Shown: piece by piece, positions 32,654 to 39,736 of the stretch
How the letters are laid out: each line of letters starts with the position of its first letter
How positions within the stretch are numbered: the stretch's first letter is position 1
Source: JANJUB01 sp964586225
GTDB taxonomy: Bacteria > Armatimonadota > Fimbriimonadia > Fimbriimonadales > Fimbriimonadaceae
NCBI GenBank assembly: GCA_964586225.1
Contig: CAZPHD010000016.1
Coordinates: 1-60,959, forward strand
Length of the DNA: 60,959 nucleotides
Direction: 5' to 3'
The notes under the pieces: generated by a model
Database searches by the model: none
Told to the model about the DNA's origin: nothing
Seen by the model: the letters and a program-made list of their open reading frames with translations, nothing else
Position numbers and translations under genes: made by a program

Positions 32654-34333
32654 TCAACGAATGTTGAAGTACTTCGCTTCGGGGTGATGCACGATGATCG
32701 CGCTCGTGCTCTGTTCGGGCACGAGCATGAACTCCTCACTCAGCGAAACGCCGATCGGAGTCGGATCGAGCAGTTCAAACAGCTTCCCCTGATCTTCAAG
32801 ATTCGGACACGCCGGATAGCCAAACGAGTAGCGCGCGCCGTGGTACTTCGCGCTGAACACGAGGCGAAGATCGTCGGGTTCTTGGTCGTCGATGCCCATC
32901 TCACGCCTAATCTGGCGGTGCCAATACTCGGCCAGCGCTTCAGCGGTTTCGACGCCCATGCCGTGCACGAACAGATACTCCTGGAAGTCGCCCGCTTCGA
33001 AGAGCTTCCGCTCGAGCTTCGACACTTCCCCGCCGACCGTCACAAGATGGAAACCGACCGTATCGCGTCGCCCGGCCGTAGCGGGCAAGAAGAAGTCGCT
33101 GAGGCAGAGCCGCCGCTGATCGCGTTGCCGTGGGAAGGTAAACCGCAACCATTCGGTTTTCTCATCATCGCGATAGATGATGAGGTCGTTGCCTTCGCTC
33201 GCACAGGGATAGTAGCCCCACATCACCTTCGGCTGGAGGACCCGAGCGAGCTCACGCTGTAGCCGCTTGAAGATAGGCTGGGCGTTCTCTTCGAGCCATG
33301 CATTGAACTCAACGTTGCCCATACCGTCTTGCCGGCGGAACTGCCACTGCCCGCGGAACAGTGCGATCGGGTTGACATACTTGTAGATCTCAAACAGATC
33401 GAATCGTTCAAAGCTTCGGCTTCCGTAGAATGGTAGAGCGGGAGGATCCGAGACGGGCTCGATTGCGCTCCGCGTGCCGTCGAAGGCGAACAGTGCGGGA
33501 TCGAGGGGATCGGTCCGGTGCGAAGGCACACGGTGGATTTCTTCGTCTTCTGAAGCAACCTCACTATCGGTCGTATTCGCGAGTTCGTCCATGAGCCGTA
33601 GACCCTCAAACGCGTCCTGCGCGTAGTGAACGCGCCCTCGGTAGATGCTGCGAAGGTCCTGCTCCACATAGCCGCGGGTGAGCGCGGCGCCACCAAGAAT
33701 GACCGGGAACTCGTGCAGTCCGCGCTCGTTCATTTCAAGCAGGTTGTCACGCATGATCAACGTGCTCTTCACGAGCAGGCCACTCATGCCAATAACCTGC
33801 ACCTGGTGCTCGCGAGCCTTGTCGAGGATGCTGTTGATCGGCTGCTTAATGCCGATGTTGACCACTCGGTAGCCATTGTTCGAGAGGATGATGTCAACAA
33901 GGTTCTTGCCGATATCGTGGACGTCACCCGCGACTGTGGCCAGCAGGATGCTCCCCTTCTCCACGCCCTCCACGCGGTCAAGATGGGGTTCCAAGTGCCG
34001 GACGGCTGCCTTCATCACCTCCGCGCTCTGAAGCACGAACGGCAGCTGCATCTTGCCCGCACCGAAGAGCTCACCAACGGTCTTCATGCCCTCAAGCAGG
34101 ATCTCGTTGATGATCGTGAGGGCGCTGTACTGCTCAAGGGCCTCGTCGAGGTGACGCTCAAGGTTCTTCTTAACACCGTCGACAATGTGCTTCTGCAGGG
34201 TCTGAGCGATGTCCAGCCCTTCAAAAGGGTCGGATCCGGTGGCGGCGGCTTTGACGTGCTCAAACCGAGCCATCAGCTCGATCAGGGGGTCGTAAATGCA
34301 GGTCCGCTCGCCGTTTGGCGGCGTCTCACTCAT
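32654..34333 (-). CDS. metH: Methionine synthase C-terminal half: B12-binding and reactivation domains
   Basis: A 559-residue protein from ATG 34333. Cap domain ~20-120, then the cobalamin-binding domain with 'GDVHDIGKN' (H139 is the lower axial ligand), 'GLLVKSTLIMRDNL' and 'VILGGAALTRGYVEQDL'. The activation (SAM-binding) domain follows: 'FRGQWQFRR', 'EENAQPIFKRLQRELARVLQPKVMWGYYPC', 'ADFFLP'-like 'LSDFFLP', 'GMGVETAEALAEYWHRQIRREMG', 'RYSFGYPACPNLEDQ'. The N-terminal homocysteine and methyl-tetrahydrofolate domains of full-length MetH (~1200 aa) are absent and no partner is next to it, so this is a split enzyme or stand-alone half. TATCCT lies 6 nt before the ATG. Confidence 0.92.
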   Translation of the reverse strand: MSETPPNGERTCIYDPLIELMARFEHVKAAATGSDPFEGLDIAQTLQKHIVDGVKKNLERHLDEALEQYSALTIINEILLEGMKTVGELFGAGKMQLPFVLQSAEVMKAAVRHLEPHLDRVEGVEKGSILLATVAGDVHDIGKNLVDIILSNNGYRVVNIGIKQPINSILDKAREHQVQVIGMSGLLVKSTLIMRDNLLEMNERGLHEFPVILGGAALTRGYVEQDLRSIYRGRVHYAQDAFEGLRLMDELANTTDSEVASEDEEIHRVPSHRTDPLDPALFAFDGTRSAIEPVSDPPALPFYGSRSFERFDLFEIYKYVNPIALFRGQWQFRRQDGMGNVEFNAWLEENAQPIFKRLQRELARVLQPKVMWGYYPCASEGNDLIIYRDDEKTEWLRFTFPRQRDQRRLCLSDFFLPATAGRRDTVGFHLVTVGGEVSKLERKLFEAGDFQEYLFVHGMGVETAEALAEYWHRQIRREMGIDDQEPDDLRLVFSAKYHGARYSFGYPACPNLEDQGKLFELLDPTPIGVSLSEEFMLVPEQSTSAIIVHHPEAKYFNIR

Positions 34334-34339
34334 GGGATA

Positions 34340-34345
34340 AGGATA
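34340..34345 (-). promoter_or_regulatory. -10 box TATCCT before the metH-half start codon
   Basis: On the minus strand GGTATCCT ends 6 nt before ATG 34333, consistent with a leaderless mRNA. Confidence 0.45.
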
Positions 34346-34587
34346 CCAGTCGGCCAAAAATTGCGCTCTTGGAAGCAGAAAGGCGTAATCCACGCAGAGT
34401 TTAGACATCTTCGCGTAAAAATATAAACGAGGCACGGATCCGCGCTTGCTCTCCCCTTGGCGGAAACCGGCCTCGATCTCCCTCGGGCCCCGGCGAAATG
34501 ACCCTCCAGCCAGGGCCCTTCTTGTTCCTGGGTATGCGCGGTACAAGTTCCCCGCGCGCCTCGTCGAACCAAAGCCACACTGAGACG
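34346..34587 (-). other. Intergenic region upstream of the metH half, no gene recognised
   Basis: About 240 bp between the GH10-like gene and metH. It holds two GGGCCC palindromes, about 30 nt apart, that could pair into a large stem, GC-rich sequence, and an AT-rich stretch (GTTTATATTTTTAC) that could be a promoter. I looked for the B12 box and SAM-riboswitch core and did not find a convincing match. Confidence 0.4.
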
Positions 34588-36048
34588 TTACTTCGCCGAG
34601 AACAGCAGCGGCGGGCTGGCGTTGCCCACGCGGTCAATCGCAACCACCGCCACCCCTTCAATCTTCTCCAACTGCGTCAGGTGCACGCTCGCATCGCTGC
34701 TGATCTGCTGAACGCGCCATTGGCCGCCCCGACGCACTTGAACACAGAAGAACCGCGCTGGCTCCCCTTCCGACTTCCATCGAGCGACGAGGGCCGCCCC
34801 AATCGGCTCTCGCGATTCCAGCACCGGAGCGAGAGGGGCCTCGGCATCAAGCCATGGCGAAGCGGGCACTAGCGCAGGCGCGGCATAGAGCCCTCGAGTC
34901 AGGGCGCCATTGATTCCCTTCCAGTCACGAAGGAAAGTCTTCATGCTGAAGAACACGTTGCCCCCGGCGCCCTTCTCGCGGGTGAGGCGAATCTGCTCCA
35001 ACAGCTCACTCGTCGACCAGTTCCCGTTCGCGGCATCCAACCTCCCCGAATAGTTGCCGATCCAGAGATGTCGGCCCTTCGTGTTCTCGCTCTTCCAATA
35101 GTCAAGCAGCTTCGGATAGCTTTGCGCGGTCTGGTTGATCGGCCAATACAGCTGCGGGCTGAGGTAGTCCAGCCAACCCTCATTCCACCACTTCTTCACG
35201 TCGGCGTACAAGTCGGCATATTGATCTACGCCCGCCTTGATGCCCTCCGGCACGCCGGGTCGATAGATCCCAAACGGGCTGATGCCGAACTTCACCCAAG
35301 GTCGCTCTTTCTTCAGCTCGCGATAGAACCGCTCGACAAACTGGTTCACCTGATCGCGCCGCCAGTCGTCACGCCCCAACTGTCCGCCTGAATCGCGATA
35401 CGCGCCAAAACTCGCGTCATCCGGGAAGTCCAGCGCCCGGCCCTGGTTGTCGCGCTCTTTGTAGGGATAGAAGTAGTCGTCGATGTGGACGCCGTCGATG
35501 TCGTAGCGTCGGGCGACATCCATCATCACGTCGATCGTGCGCTGCTGGGTGTCTACTTCAGCCGGATCCATCCACTGATAGCGACCGTAGTTCCGCACAG
35601 CGTGGCGGTGCGTCATCCCAACGTAGTTCCGCGACGGCGAACCCTTCGCCGCCGGATGCCACGCCCGGTAGGGATTGAACCAGCAGTGGAGCTCCAGCCC
35701 GCGCTTGTGCGCTTCTTGAACGGCGTACGCCAGCGGATCCCAGTACGGCTCCGGCGCCTTGCCCTGCTGGCCGGTGAGGTACTCCGACCACGGCTCAATC
35801 TCGCTCGCATACAGCGCATCTGCCGACGGGCGCACCTGGAAGACGATGGCATTGAAGTTCAGGCGCTTGGCAGTGTCCAAGATGTGCTTCAGCTCCGCCA
35901 CTGCTTTCTCGGTCGGCAAACCTCGCTTCGATGGCCAGTCGATGTTGTCGACTGTCGCCACCCAGGCGGCGCGGAACTCACGACGCGGCTCCGGGGGAAT
36001 CTCCGAAGCGCCCGCCGCTACCACGACACTTAATGCGAGCAAACTCAT
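34588..36048 (-). CDS. Secreted GH10-like (GHL10/YngK-type) glycosyl hydrolase
   Basis: A 486-residue protein with a short signal peptide (MSLLALSVVVAAGASE). 'EFRAAWVATVDNIDWPSKRGL', 'NFNAIVFQVRPSADALYASEIEPWSEYLTG', 'HCWFNPYRA', 'VTFRDVGVHIDDYFYPYKE'-like 'DIDGVHIDDYFYPYKE' and 'VKFGISPFGIYRPG' are the GHL10 (PF02638) signatures. This TIM-barrel family is thought to act on bacterial cell-wall or capsular glycans. The C-terminal ~100 residues look like a fibronectin-type beta domain ('EPIGAALVARWKSEGEPARFFCVQVRRGG...AVVAIDRVGNASP'). It overlaps the amidase gene by 4 bp, suggesting a cell-wall-processing pair. Confidence 0.87.
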   Translation of the reverse strand: MSLLALSVVVAAGASEIPPEPRREFRAAWVATVDNIDWPSKRGLPTEKAVAELKHILDTAKRLNFNAIVFQVRPSADALYASEIEPWSEYLTGQQGKAPEPYWDPLAYAVQEAHKRGLELHCWFNPYRAWHPAAKGSPSRNYVGMTHRHAVRNYGRYQWMDPAEVDTQQRTIDVMMDVARRYDIDGVHIDDYFYPYKERDNQGRALDFPDDASFGAYRDSGGQLGRDDWRRDQVNQFVERFYRELKKERPWVKFGISPFGIYRPGVPEGIKAGVDQYADLYADVKKWWNEGWLDYLSPQLYWPINQTAQSYPKLLDYWKSENTKGRHLWIGNYSGRLDAANGNWSTSELLEQIRLTREKGAGGNVFFSMKTFLRDWKGINGALTRGLYAAPALVPASPWLDAEAPLAPVLESREPIGAALVARWKSEGEPARFFCVQVRRGGQWRVQQISSDASVHLTQLEKIEGVAVVAIDRVGNASPPLLFSAK

Positions 36049-36605
36049 GGCACTAACTTGATGTTCGGCTCCCAGTGCCGCAGTCGTTCCCAGTCAAAGT
36101 TCTTCGGGTCCGACTTGCGCCCCTTCGGCTGCGCGACAAACTCGTGCGAAGTGATGTAGCGAATCGTCGGAAACCGCCGCTTCAGCATCCCCACCAGGTT
36201 GTCCACCACCCGATACTGCTCTTCCGTATACGGCTCGATCCCGTCATTTTTGTTCACGATCTCGATTCCCACGCTAAAGTTGTTCACCCGCTCGCGACCT
36301 TCGATATCGCGACTCACCCCCGCATGCCAGGCGCGGTCGAACGTCGACACATGCTGCACGATGCTGCCATCCTTACCCACCGTGAAGTGCGCACTAACCC
36401 GCGCCTCTGGGTTCATAAACCAGCGTGTTGTGCTCTCCAGGCTCTCGTTGACGGTGGCGTGAAGCACGATGGTGTCCACGGGCGCATTGTTCTCGCGCTG
36501 ATCGCAGTGCGGCCCTTGAATCCAGAGCAGTCGGTTGTAGCCGGGGTCGCGCCACTGCGCAGGCATGGGATCGGGGCCAATCAGAAATCCAGTAAGGAAC
36601 ATCAT
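36045..36605 (-). CDS. N-acetylmuramoyl-L-alanine amidase (PF01510 type)
   Basis: A 186-residue protein. 'DTIVLHATVNESLESTTRWFMNPEARVSAHFTVGKDGSIVQHV', 'AWHAGVS', 'NFSVGIEIVNKN' and 'TSHEFVAQPKGRKSDPKNFDWERL' are the amidase_2 zinc site and substrate-loop motifs (His in LHAT, His in TSHE, and the K..DP pattern). It cleaves the bond between MurNAc and the stem peptide. No clear signal peptide is seen unless the short MMFLTGFLIG segment acts as one. ATGA overlaps both the exonuclease stop and the GH10-like start. Confidence 0.9.
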   Translation of the reverse strand: MMFLTGFLIGPDPMPAQWRDPGYNRLLWIQGPHCDQRENNAPVDTIVLHATVNESLESTTRWFMNPEARVSAHFTVGKDGSIVQHVSTFDRAWHAGVSRDIEGRERVNNFSVGIEIVNKNDGIEPYTEEQYRVVDNLVGMLKRRFPTIRYITSHEFVAQPKGRKSDPKNFDWERLRHWEPNIKLVP

Positions 36606-37375
36606 CGGTCAAACTCCGCCCACACGACGGTGTGGTCCGAGGGCTTCTCCATCCGCCGTGGCTCGAGGTCGATCTCGCATGCTGTACAAGACGACGCGAG
36701 CCCCTCGGATGCATAAATGTGATCGATCCGCCAGCCGAGATTGCGCTGGACCGACGTGACGATCACGTAGTCAAAGTACGTGTAATGGCCCGGCCCCTGC
36801 GTAAATCGGCGGAAGCAGTCGCTGAATCCCCATTCGGTAATCGCCTGCAGGCGGCTGAACTCGTCGGGGTGGTGGCCGACCCCGCCCAGCTTCTTGTGGG
36901 CATCATACACGTCATCGGGTGTGGGCGCGATGTTGATGTCGCCCATCCAGATCACGGGGTCGCTGGGCCGAAAGCGCTCGGCGATCAAGGTCCGAAACCG
37001 CTCCAGCCAGCGAAGCTTATACTCCCACTTGTCGCCGCCAACCATCGTGCCATTCGGAACGTAGGTGTTGATGATCGCCACGCCGTTCAACTCGGCGATC
37101 ATTACGCGGCAATCCTCGGGAAACAGGGGATCATTCAGCCCGGTCGAGACTCTTGAGAGCGGCTCGCGGCTGAGCATGGCCACCCCGTTGAACCCTTTCT
37201 GCCCATGGATCGTGGCGTGATAACCGACCTCCTCGAAGGCGTCGTGCGGGAACTTGGCGTCCTCGCATTTGGTCTCCTGCACGACCATGACATCGGGCTC
37301 ATGCTCCGCCAGCCACTCCTGAACAATGGGCGCTCGGAGCCGGATGGAGTTGACGTTGTAGGTGGCGACTTTCAC
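36602..37375 (-). CDS. xth: Exodeoxyribonuclease III (AP endonuclease)
   Basis: A 257-residue protein from GTG 37375. 'KVATYNVNSIRLRAPIVQEWL', 'VVQETKCEDAKFP', 'GFNGVAMLSR', 'INTYVPNGTMVGGDKWEYKLRWLERF', 'VIWMGDINIAPTPDDVYD' (DxN metal site), 'WRIDHIYAS' and 'KPSDHTVVWAEF' (catalytic DH) give the complete Xth/ExoIII active site. It repairs abasic sites. Normal length. TAGCCT 9 nt before GTG could be the promoter. The amidase and hydrolase follow with 4-bp overlaps. Confidence 0.95.
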   Translation of the reverse strand: MKVATYNVNSIRLRAPIVQEWLAEHEPDVMVVQETKCEDAKFPHDAFEEVGYHATIHGQKGFNGVAMLSREPLSRVSTGLNDPLFPEDCRVMIAELNGVAIINTYVPNGTMVGGDKWEYKLRWLERFRTLIAERFRPSDPVIWMGDINIAPTPDDVYDAHKKLGGVGHHPDEFSRLQAITEWGFSDCFRRFTQGPGHYTYFDYVIVTSVQRNLGWRIDHIYASEGLASSCTACEIDLEPRRMEKPSDHTVVWAEFDR

Positions 37376-37398
37376 GCGGCTTTGAGGCTACCCGAACG

Positions 37399-37439
37399 CC
37401 CCCTCGCCCCTGAGGGGAGAGGGAGCTGCGGGTGGGGGG
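37399..37439. repeat. GC-rich palindromic repeat (related to 38981-39037)
   Basis: CCCTCGCCCCTGAGGGGAGAGGG stem followed by a GCTGCGGGTGGGGGG tail. The stem-plus-(GCTG-G-rich)-tail architecture is shared with 14967-15023, 38981-39037 and 39477-39510, although the stem sequence differs. It abuts the stop codon of the gene at 37440. Confidence 0.75.
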
Positions 37440-38159
37440 CTATCCGCCCTTGCCTTTGCCTTTCCCTTTGCCCTGACTCTTGCCTTTACTCTTGGCGACG
37501 TCCTTGGCTTTACTTGAGCCACGATGCTTCGCAACCGGCTGCGGCTTCTGTTTGGGCGCCTCGATAACATACCGTACACGAACCGGAGAGCTGACACGCG
37601 ACCATTGCTCAAACCGCACGTCGTGGACCCTCGCCACCGTCGCCCAAGAGCGTTCCGTCATGTACCGCGCGTAGATATCCTGAGGCGGCTTGTTCGTCAA
37701 CTTCCCGACGATGATCGAGGCCAACACGTCTTCAAGGCTTCCACCTCGCTGACGAACCACTACAATCTGCGATTCGGGCGTGCCAAACCGATCGCGGTAC
37801 GACGTGGCCCAGAACCGATCACGATCAAAGGCTCCTTGATTCCGAAGTTTGTTGAACTGCCCCGGATGCATGCCAACCCGCTGGGCGATTTGGCCCCAAC
37901 CCAAGCCCTGCTCACGCAACTGCATGATGGTGGTCGGTCGCTGCAGGAAGTAATAGGAGCCTTCAAAAATCGGCGCCAGCTCGTAAATCGGCAACCGGCT
38001 CTGCTCTTGAAGCACAATGACCTCACGGGTGTCCATACCGAACTTCTCCGCCAGCACGGCAACCGCAATCCGCTCAAAGATGTTGTCGGCGCGGGCGCTC
38101 GCCGGGAACGCCAGCAGGCTCGCGATCATGCTGAGCCCAAGAACTCTGCTGCTGTTCAT
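37440..38159 (-). CDS. Secreted hypothetical protein with Lys/Gly-repeat tail
   Basis: A 239-residue protein with a signal peptide (MNSSRVLGLSMIASLLAFPASARA) and AGGAGG 7 nt before the ATG. The middle is mostly helical and contains 'QLREQGLGWGQIAQRVGMHPGQFNKLRNQG', which reads like a helix-turn-helix but in an exported protein, so a DNA role is doubtful. The last 40 residues are basic and low-complexity ('SKGKSQGKGKGKGKGG'), probably binding anionic polymer or surface. Family not recognised. Confidence 0.72.
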   Translation of the reverse strand: MNSSRVLGLSMIASLLAFPASARADNIFERIAVAVLAEKFGMDTREVIVLQEQSRLPIYELAPIFEGSYYFLQRPTTIMQLREQGLGWGQIAQRVGMHPGQFNKLRNQGAFDRDRFWATSYRDRFGTPESQIVVVRQRGGSLEDVLASIIVGKLTNKPPQDIYARYMTERSWATVARVHDVRFEQWSRVSSPVRVRYVIEAPKQKPQPVAKHRGSSKAKDVAKSKGKSQGKGKGKGKGG

Positions 38160-38230
38160 GAATCAAACCTCCTGTGCTGCGCGAGCACATGTCTTCTTCA
38201 GGACGCCCCGTCAGGCTCTCTCGTTACGGC

Positions 38231-38941
38231 TTATGAGTCTCGCTCGTCCGGCGTGAAGCCCAGCACCAAGTCGCACCGCGCCGCCAGCTCTCCCACGCGC
38301 GAACCCGCAACCGGTGTAAACGGCATGATCAGCGACGCCCGCTGCCGCTCGTCCCGAATCGCATTCAAGAGCACGTCTCGCGCATTGCCAGGATCGTCCT
38401 TGATGTAGAGCTGCGTCGTCAGCAGCTCGCGGTCGCCCTTCTTCACTTTCACGTGAATGTGCGGCGTTCGACCCGGATACGCAACCGGCTTGACCGTGCG
38501 GAACTTGAAAGCGCCATCGGAAGCCGTCTCAAATCGGCCAAAACCTTGGAAGTTCCGATCGCGCTTGTCGCCGTTGTCGCTGCCCTCGTGCAGGTACACG
38601 CCGTTGCCGTCCACTTGCCAAATTTCGACGGCCAGCCCCTTGAGCGGCTCGCCCTTCAGGTCCAGCACGCGACCGGTGAAGTGGGTGACTTTGCCGACGG
38701 CGGGCGTCGTGCTCGGCTTGATGAGGATGAGGTCGTTGTCGACGTCGAGCGGGAGCTTTGTGGGATAGAAGGGGCCTTCGATTTGGCTGGGCGTTCGAAC
38801 GAGCTCATCGAGAAAGTGACCGTCCTCGATGAAGCGCAGGGCTTCCTCGCTGAACGCGCGAACGGCGGTGAGCGACGCCGCCCCGACCATGAGGTGCTGT
38901 AGGAATAGGCGTCGCGTGTACTCGGGCGTGTAGTGCGTCAT
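38231..38941 (-). CDS. Exported intradiol ring-cleavage dioxygenase-like protein
   Basis: A 236-residue protein from ATG 38941 with AGGAG 5 nt before it. The N-terminus 'TRRLFLQHLMVGAASLTAV' looks like a twin-arginine signal. 'QIEGPFYPT' (first Fe-Tyr), 'GRVLDLKGEPLKGLAVEIWQVDGNGVY', 'YPGRTPHIHVKVKKGDRELLTTQLYI' (second Tyr and the two His) supply all four non-haem Fe(III) ligands of the protocatechuate 3,4-dioxygenase beta-like family. Single-gene exported members have been linked to aromatic compound or lignin-derived catechol oxidation; the substrate here is unknown. Confidence 0.88.
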   Translation of the reverse strand: MTHYTPEYTRRLFLQHLMVGAASLTAVRAFSEEALRFIEDGHFLDELVRTPSQIEGPFYPTKLPLDVDNDLILIKPSTTPAVGKVTHFTGRVLDLKGEPLKGLAVEIWQVDGNGVYLHEGSDNGDKRDRNFQGFGRFETASDGAFKFRTVKPVAYPGRTPHIHVKVKKGDRELLTTQLYIKDDPGNARDVLLNAIRDERQRASLIMPFTPVAGSRVGELAARCDLVLGFTPDERDS

Positions 38942-38980
38942 GGTTCTCCTACTGCGGGTCGTTTTGTTGGGGTTCCGAAA

Positions 38981-39037
38981 CTCCCCCTCTCCTCGAAGTG
39001 GCTCGTCTTCGAGGAGAGGGGGCTGGGGGGTGAGGGG
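38981..39037. repeat. 57-bp palindromic GC-rich repeat (intergenic copy)
   Basis: 53 of 57 bases match the reverse complement of 14967-15023. Core stem CTCCTCGAAG / CTTCGAGGAG with loop TGGCTCGT, outer stem CCCCCT/AGGGGG and a CTGGGGGGTGAGGGG tail. It lies in the short gap between the DUF6941-like gene and the dioxygenase gene. Confidence 0.92.
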
Positions 39038-39048
39038 TCCATCCGCGC

Positions 39049-39441
39049 CTACAGAAACAGCAAGCGCTCGTAGCCTAAGTGGACTCCATTGACGAGCACA
39101 TCGAATCGGTAGGGGCCTGCCTTGGGAATGGTCATCATTCCGCCCTCGAAAGGAATGTTGAGTTGAATTCGCCCCGGCCATCCGCCAAGTGCCGGAGGAC
39201 AATGACCGGATGTCGCCACCTTCATCAGCGTTCCTCCATCCTGATCAATGAAGACCAGCTCTATCTGCATCGGCCGACCGGCTTCGGCCACCTCACACTC
39301 GATCTCAAGGCTCACGGTCAAGGGTGGAGACGGGCAAGGATAGCTGCTCGAAGCAATGTTGTCGAACAATCCAACGAGCGTCTTTCCATGCCCAGCGAAC
39401 TCATCCGCAAAGCGACAGAGCTTGCAATAGATTAGTCTCAC
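39049..39441 (-). CDS. DUF6941-like small beta-rich protein
   Basis: A 130-residue protein from GTG 39441 (VRLIYCKLCRFADEF). 'KTLVGLFDNI', a run of beta-strands and 'IPFEGGMMTIPKAGPYRFDVLVNGVHLGYERLLF' fit the DUF6941 pattern of ~130-residue proteins ('..G.Y.F.l.vdG..l...pl.v'). The match is from memory. No signal peptide or membrane segment; function unknown. The TAGAAT box 6 nt before GTG suggests a leaderless transcript. Confidence 0.7.
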   Translation of the reverse strand: MRLIYCKLCRFADEFAGHGKTLVGLFDNIASSSYPCPSPPLTVSLEIECEVAEAGRPMQIELVFIDQDGGTLMKVATSGHCPPALGGWPGRIQLNIPFEGGMMTIPKAGPYRFDVLVNGVHLGYERLLFL

Positions 39442-39447
39442 GCCCGG

Positions 39448-39453
39448 ATTCTA
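39448..39453 (-). promoter_or_regulatory. -10 box TAGAAT before the DUF6941-like start codon
   Basis: On the minus strand GATAGAATCCGGGC leads directly into GTG 39441 with a 6-nt gap and no Shine-Dalgarno sequence. Confidence 0.5.
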
Positions 39454-39476
39454 TCTGACATGGTCAACGTTCATGT

Positions 39477-39510
39477 CTCCCCCTCTTCGCGGGGAGGGGG
39501 CTGGGGGTGG
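39477..39510. repeat. GC-rich palindromic repeat, short version
   Basis: CTCCCCCTCTTCGCGGGGAGGGGG followed by CTGGGGGTGG; same stem-then-G-tail plan as the 57-bp repeat. Confidence 0.75.
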
Positions 39511-39558
39511 CTTGTTTGGGCGTTGTTGGACCCCATGAACACCCCCTCTTCACCCGTT

Positions 39559-39593
39559 CATCTCCTCATCAGCAAGTGTTTGATGAGGAGATG
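39559..39593 (-). terminator. 13-bp perfect inverted repeat in the 39442-39736 gap
   Basis: CATCTCCTCATCA (39559-39571), 9-nt loop, TGATGAGGAGATG (39581-39593). It lies about 145 bp past the stop of the STN gene at 39737. It is not followed by a U tract on the minus strand, so termination is possible but not certain. The rest of this ~295-bp gap holds the short palindromic repeat and no recognisable gene. Confidence 0.5.
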
Positions 39594-39736
39594 ATTGGGT
39601 CTTGATGAGGTCTTGAAGAGTCACTACGAAGCGATTTAAAGCCCCACGAACGCCGGTACGAGTGCAACCGGCGGCTACGAGACGGACACGGGAGCGACTG
39701 TTAGCATCATCAGATTGAGGTGAAAAACAGGTGAGT

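Noticed and set aside
34346..34587. Possible cobalamin or SAM riboswitch upstream of the metH half
   Set aside because: No B12-box-like AGYCMGGA... core or SAM-I junction could be found on the minus strand; only GC palindromes and an AT-rich promoter-like stretch.
37440..38159. DNA-binding helix-turn-helix regulator
   Set aside because: The HTH-like segment sits in a protein with a clear signal peptide and a KG-repeat tail, so a transcription-factor role is unlikely.
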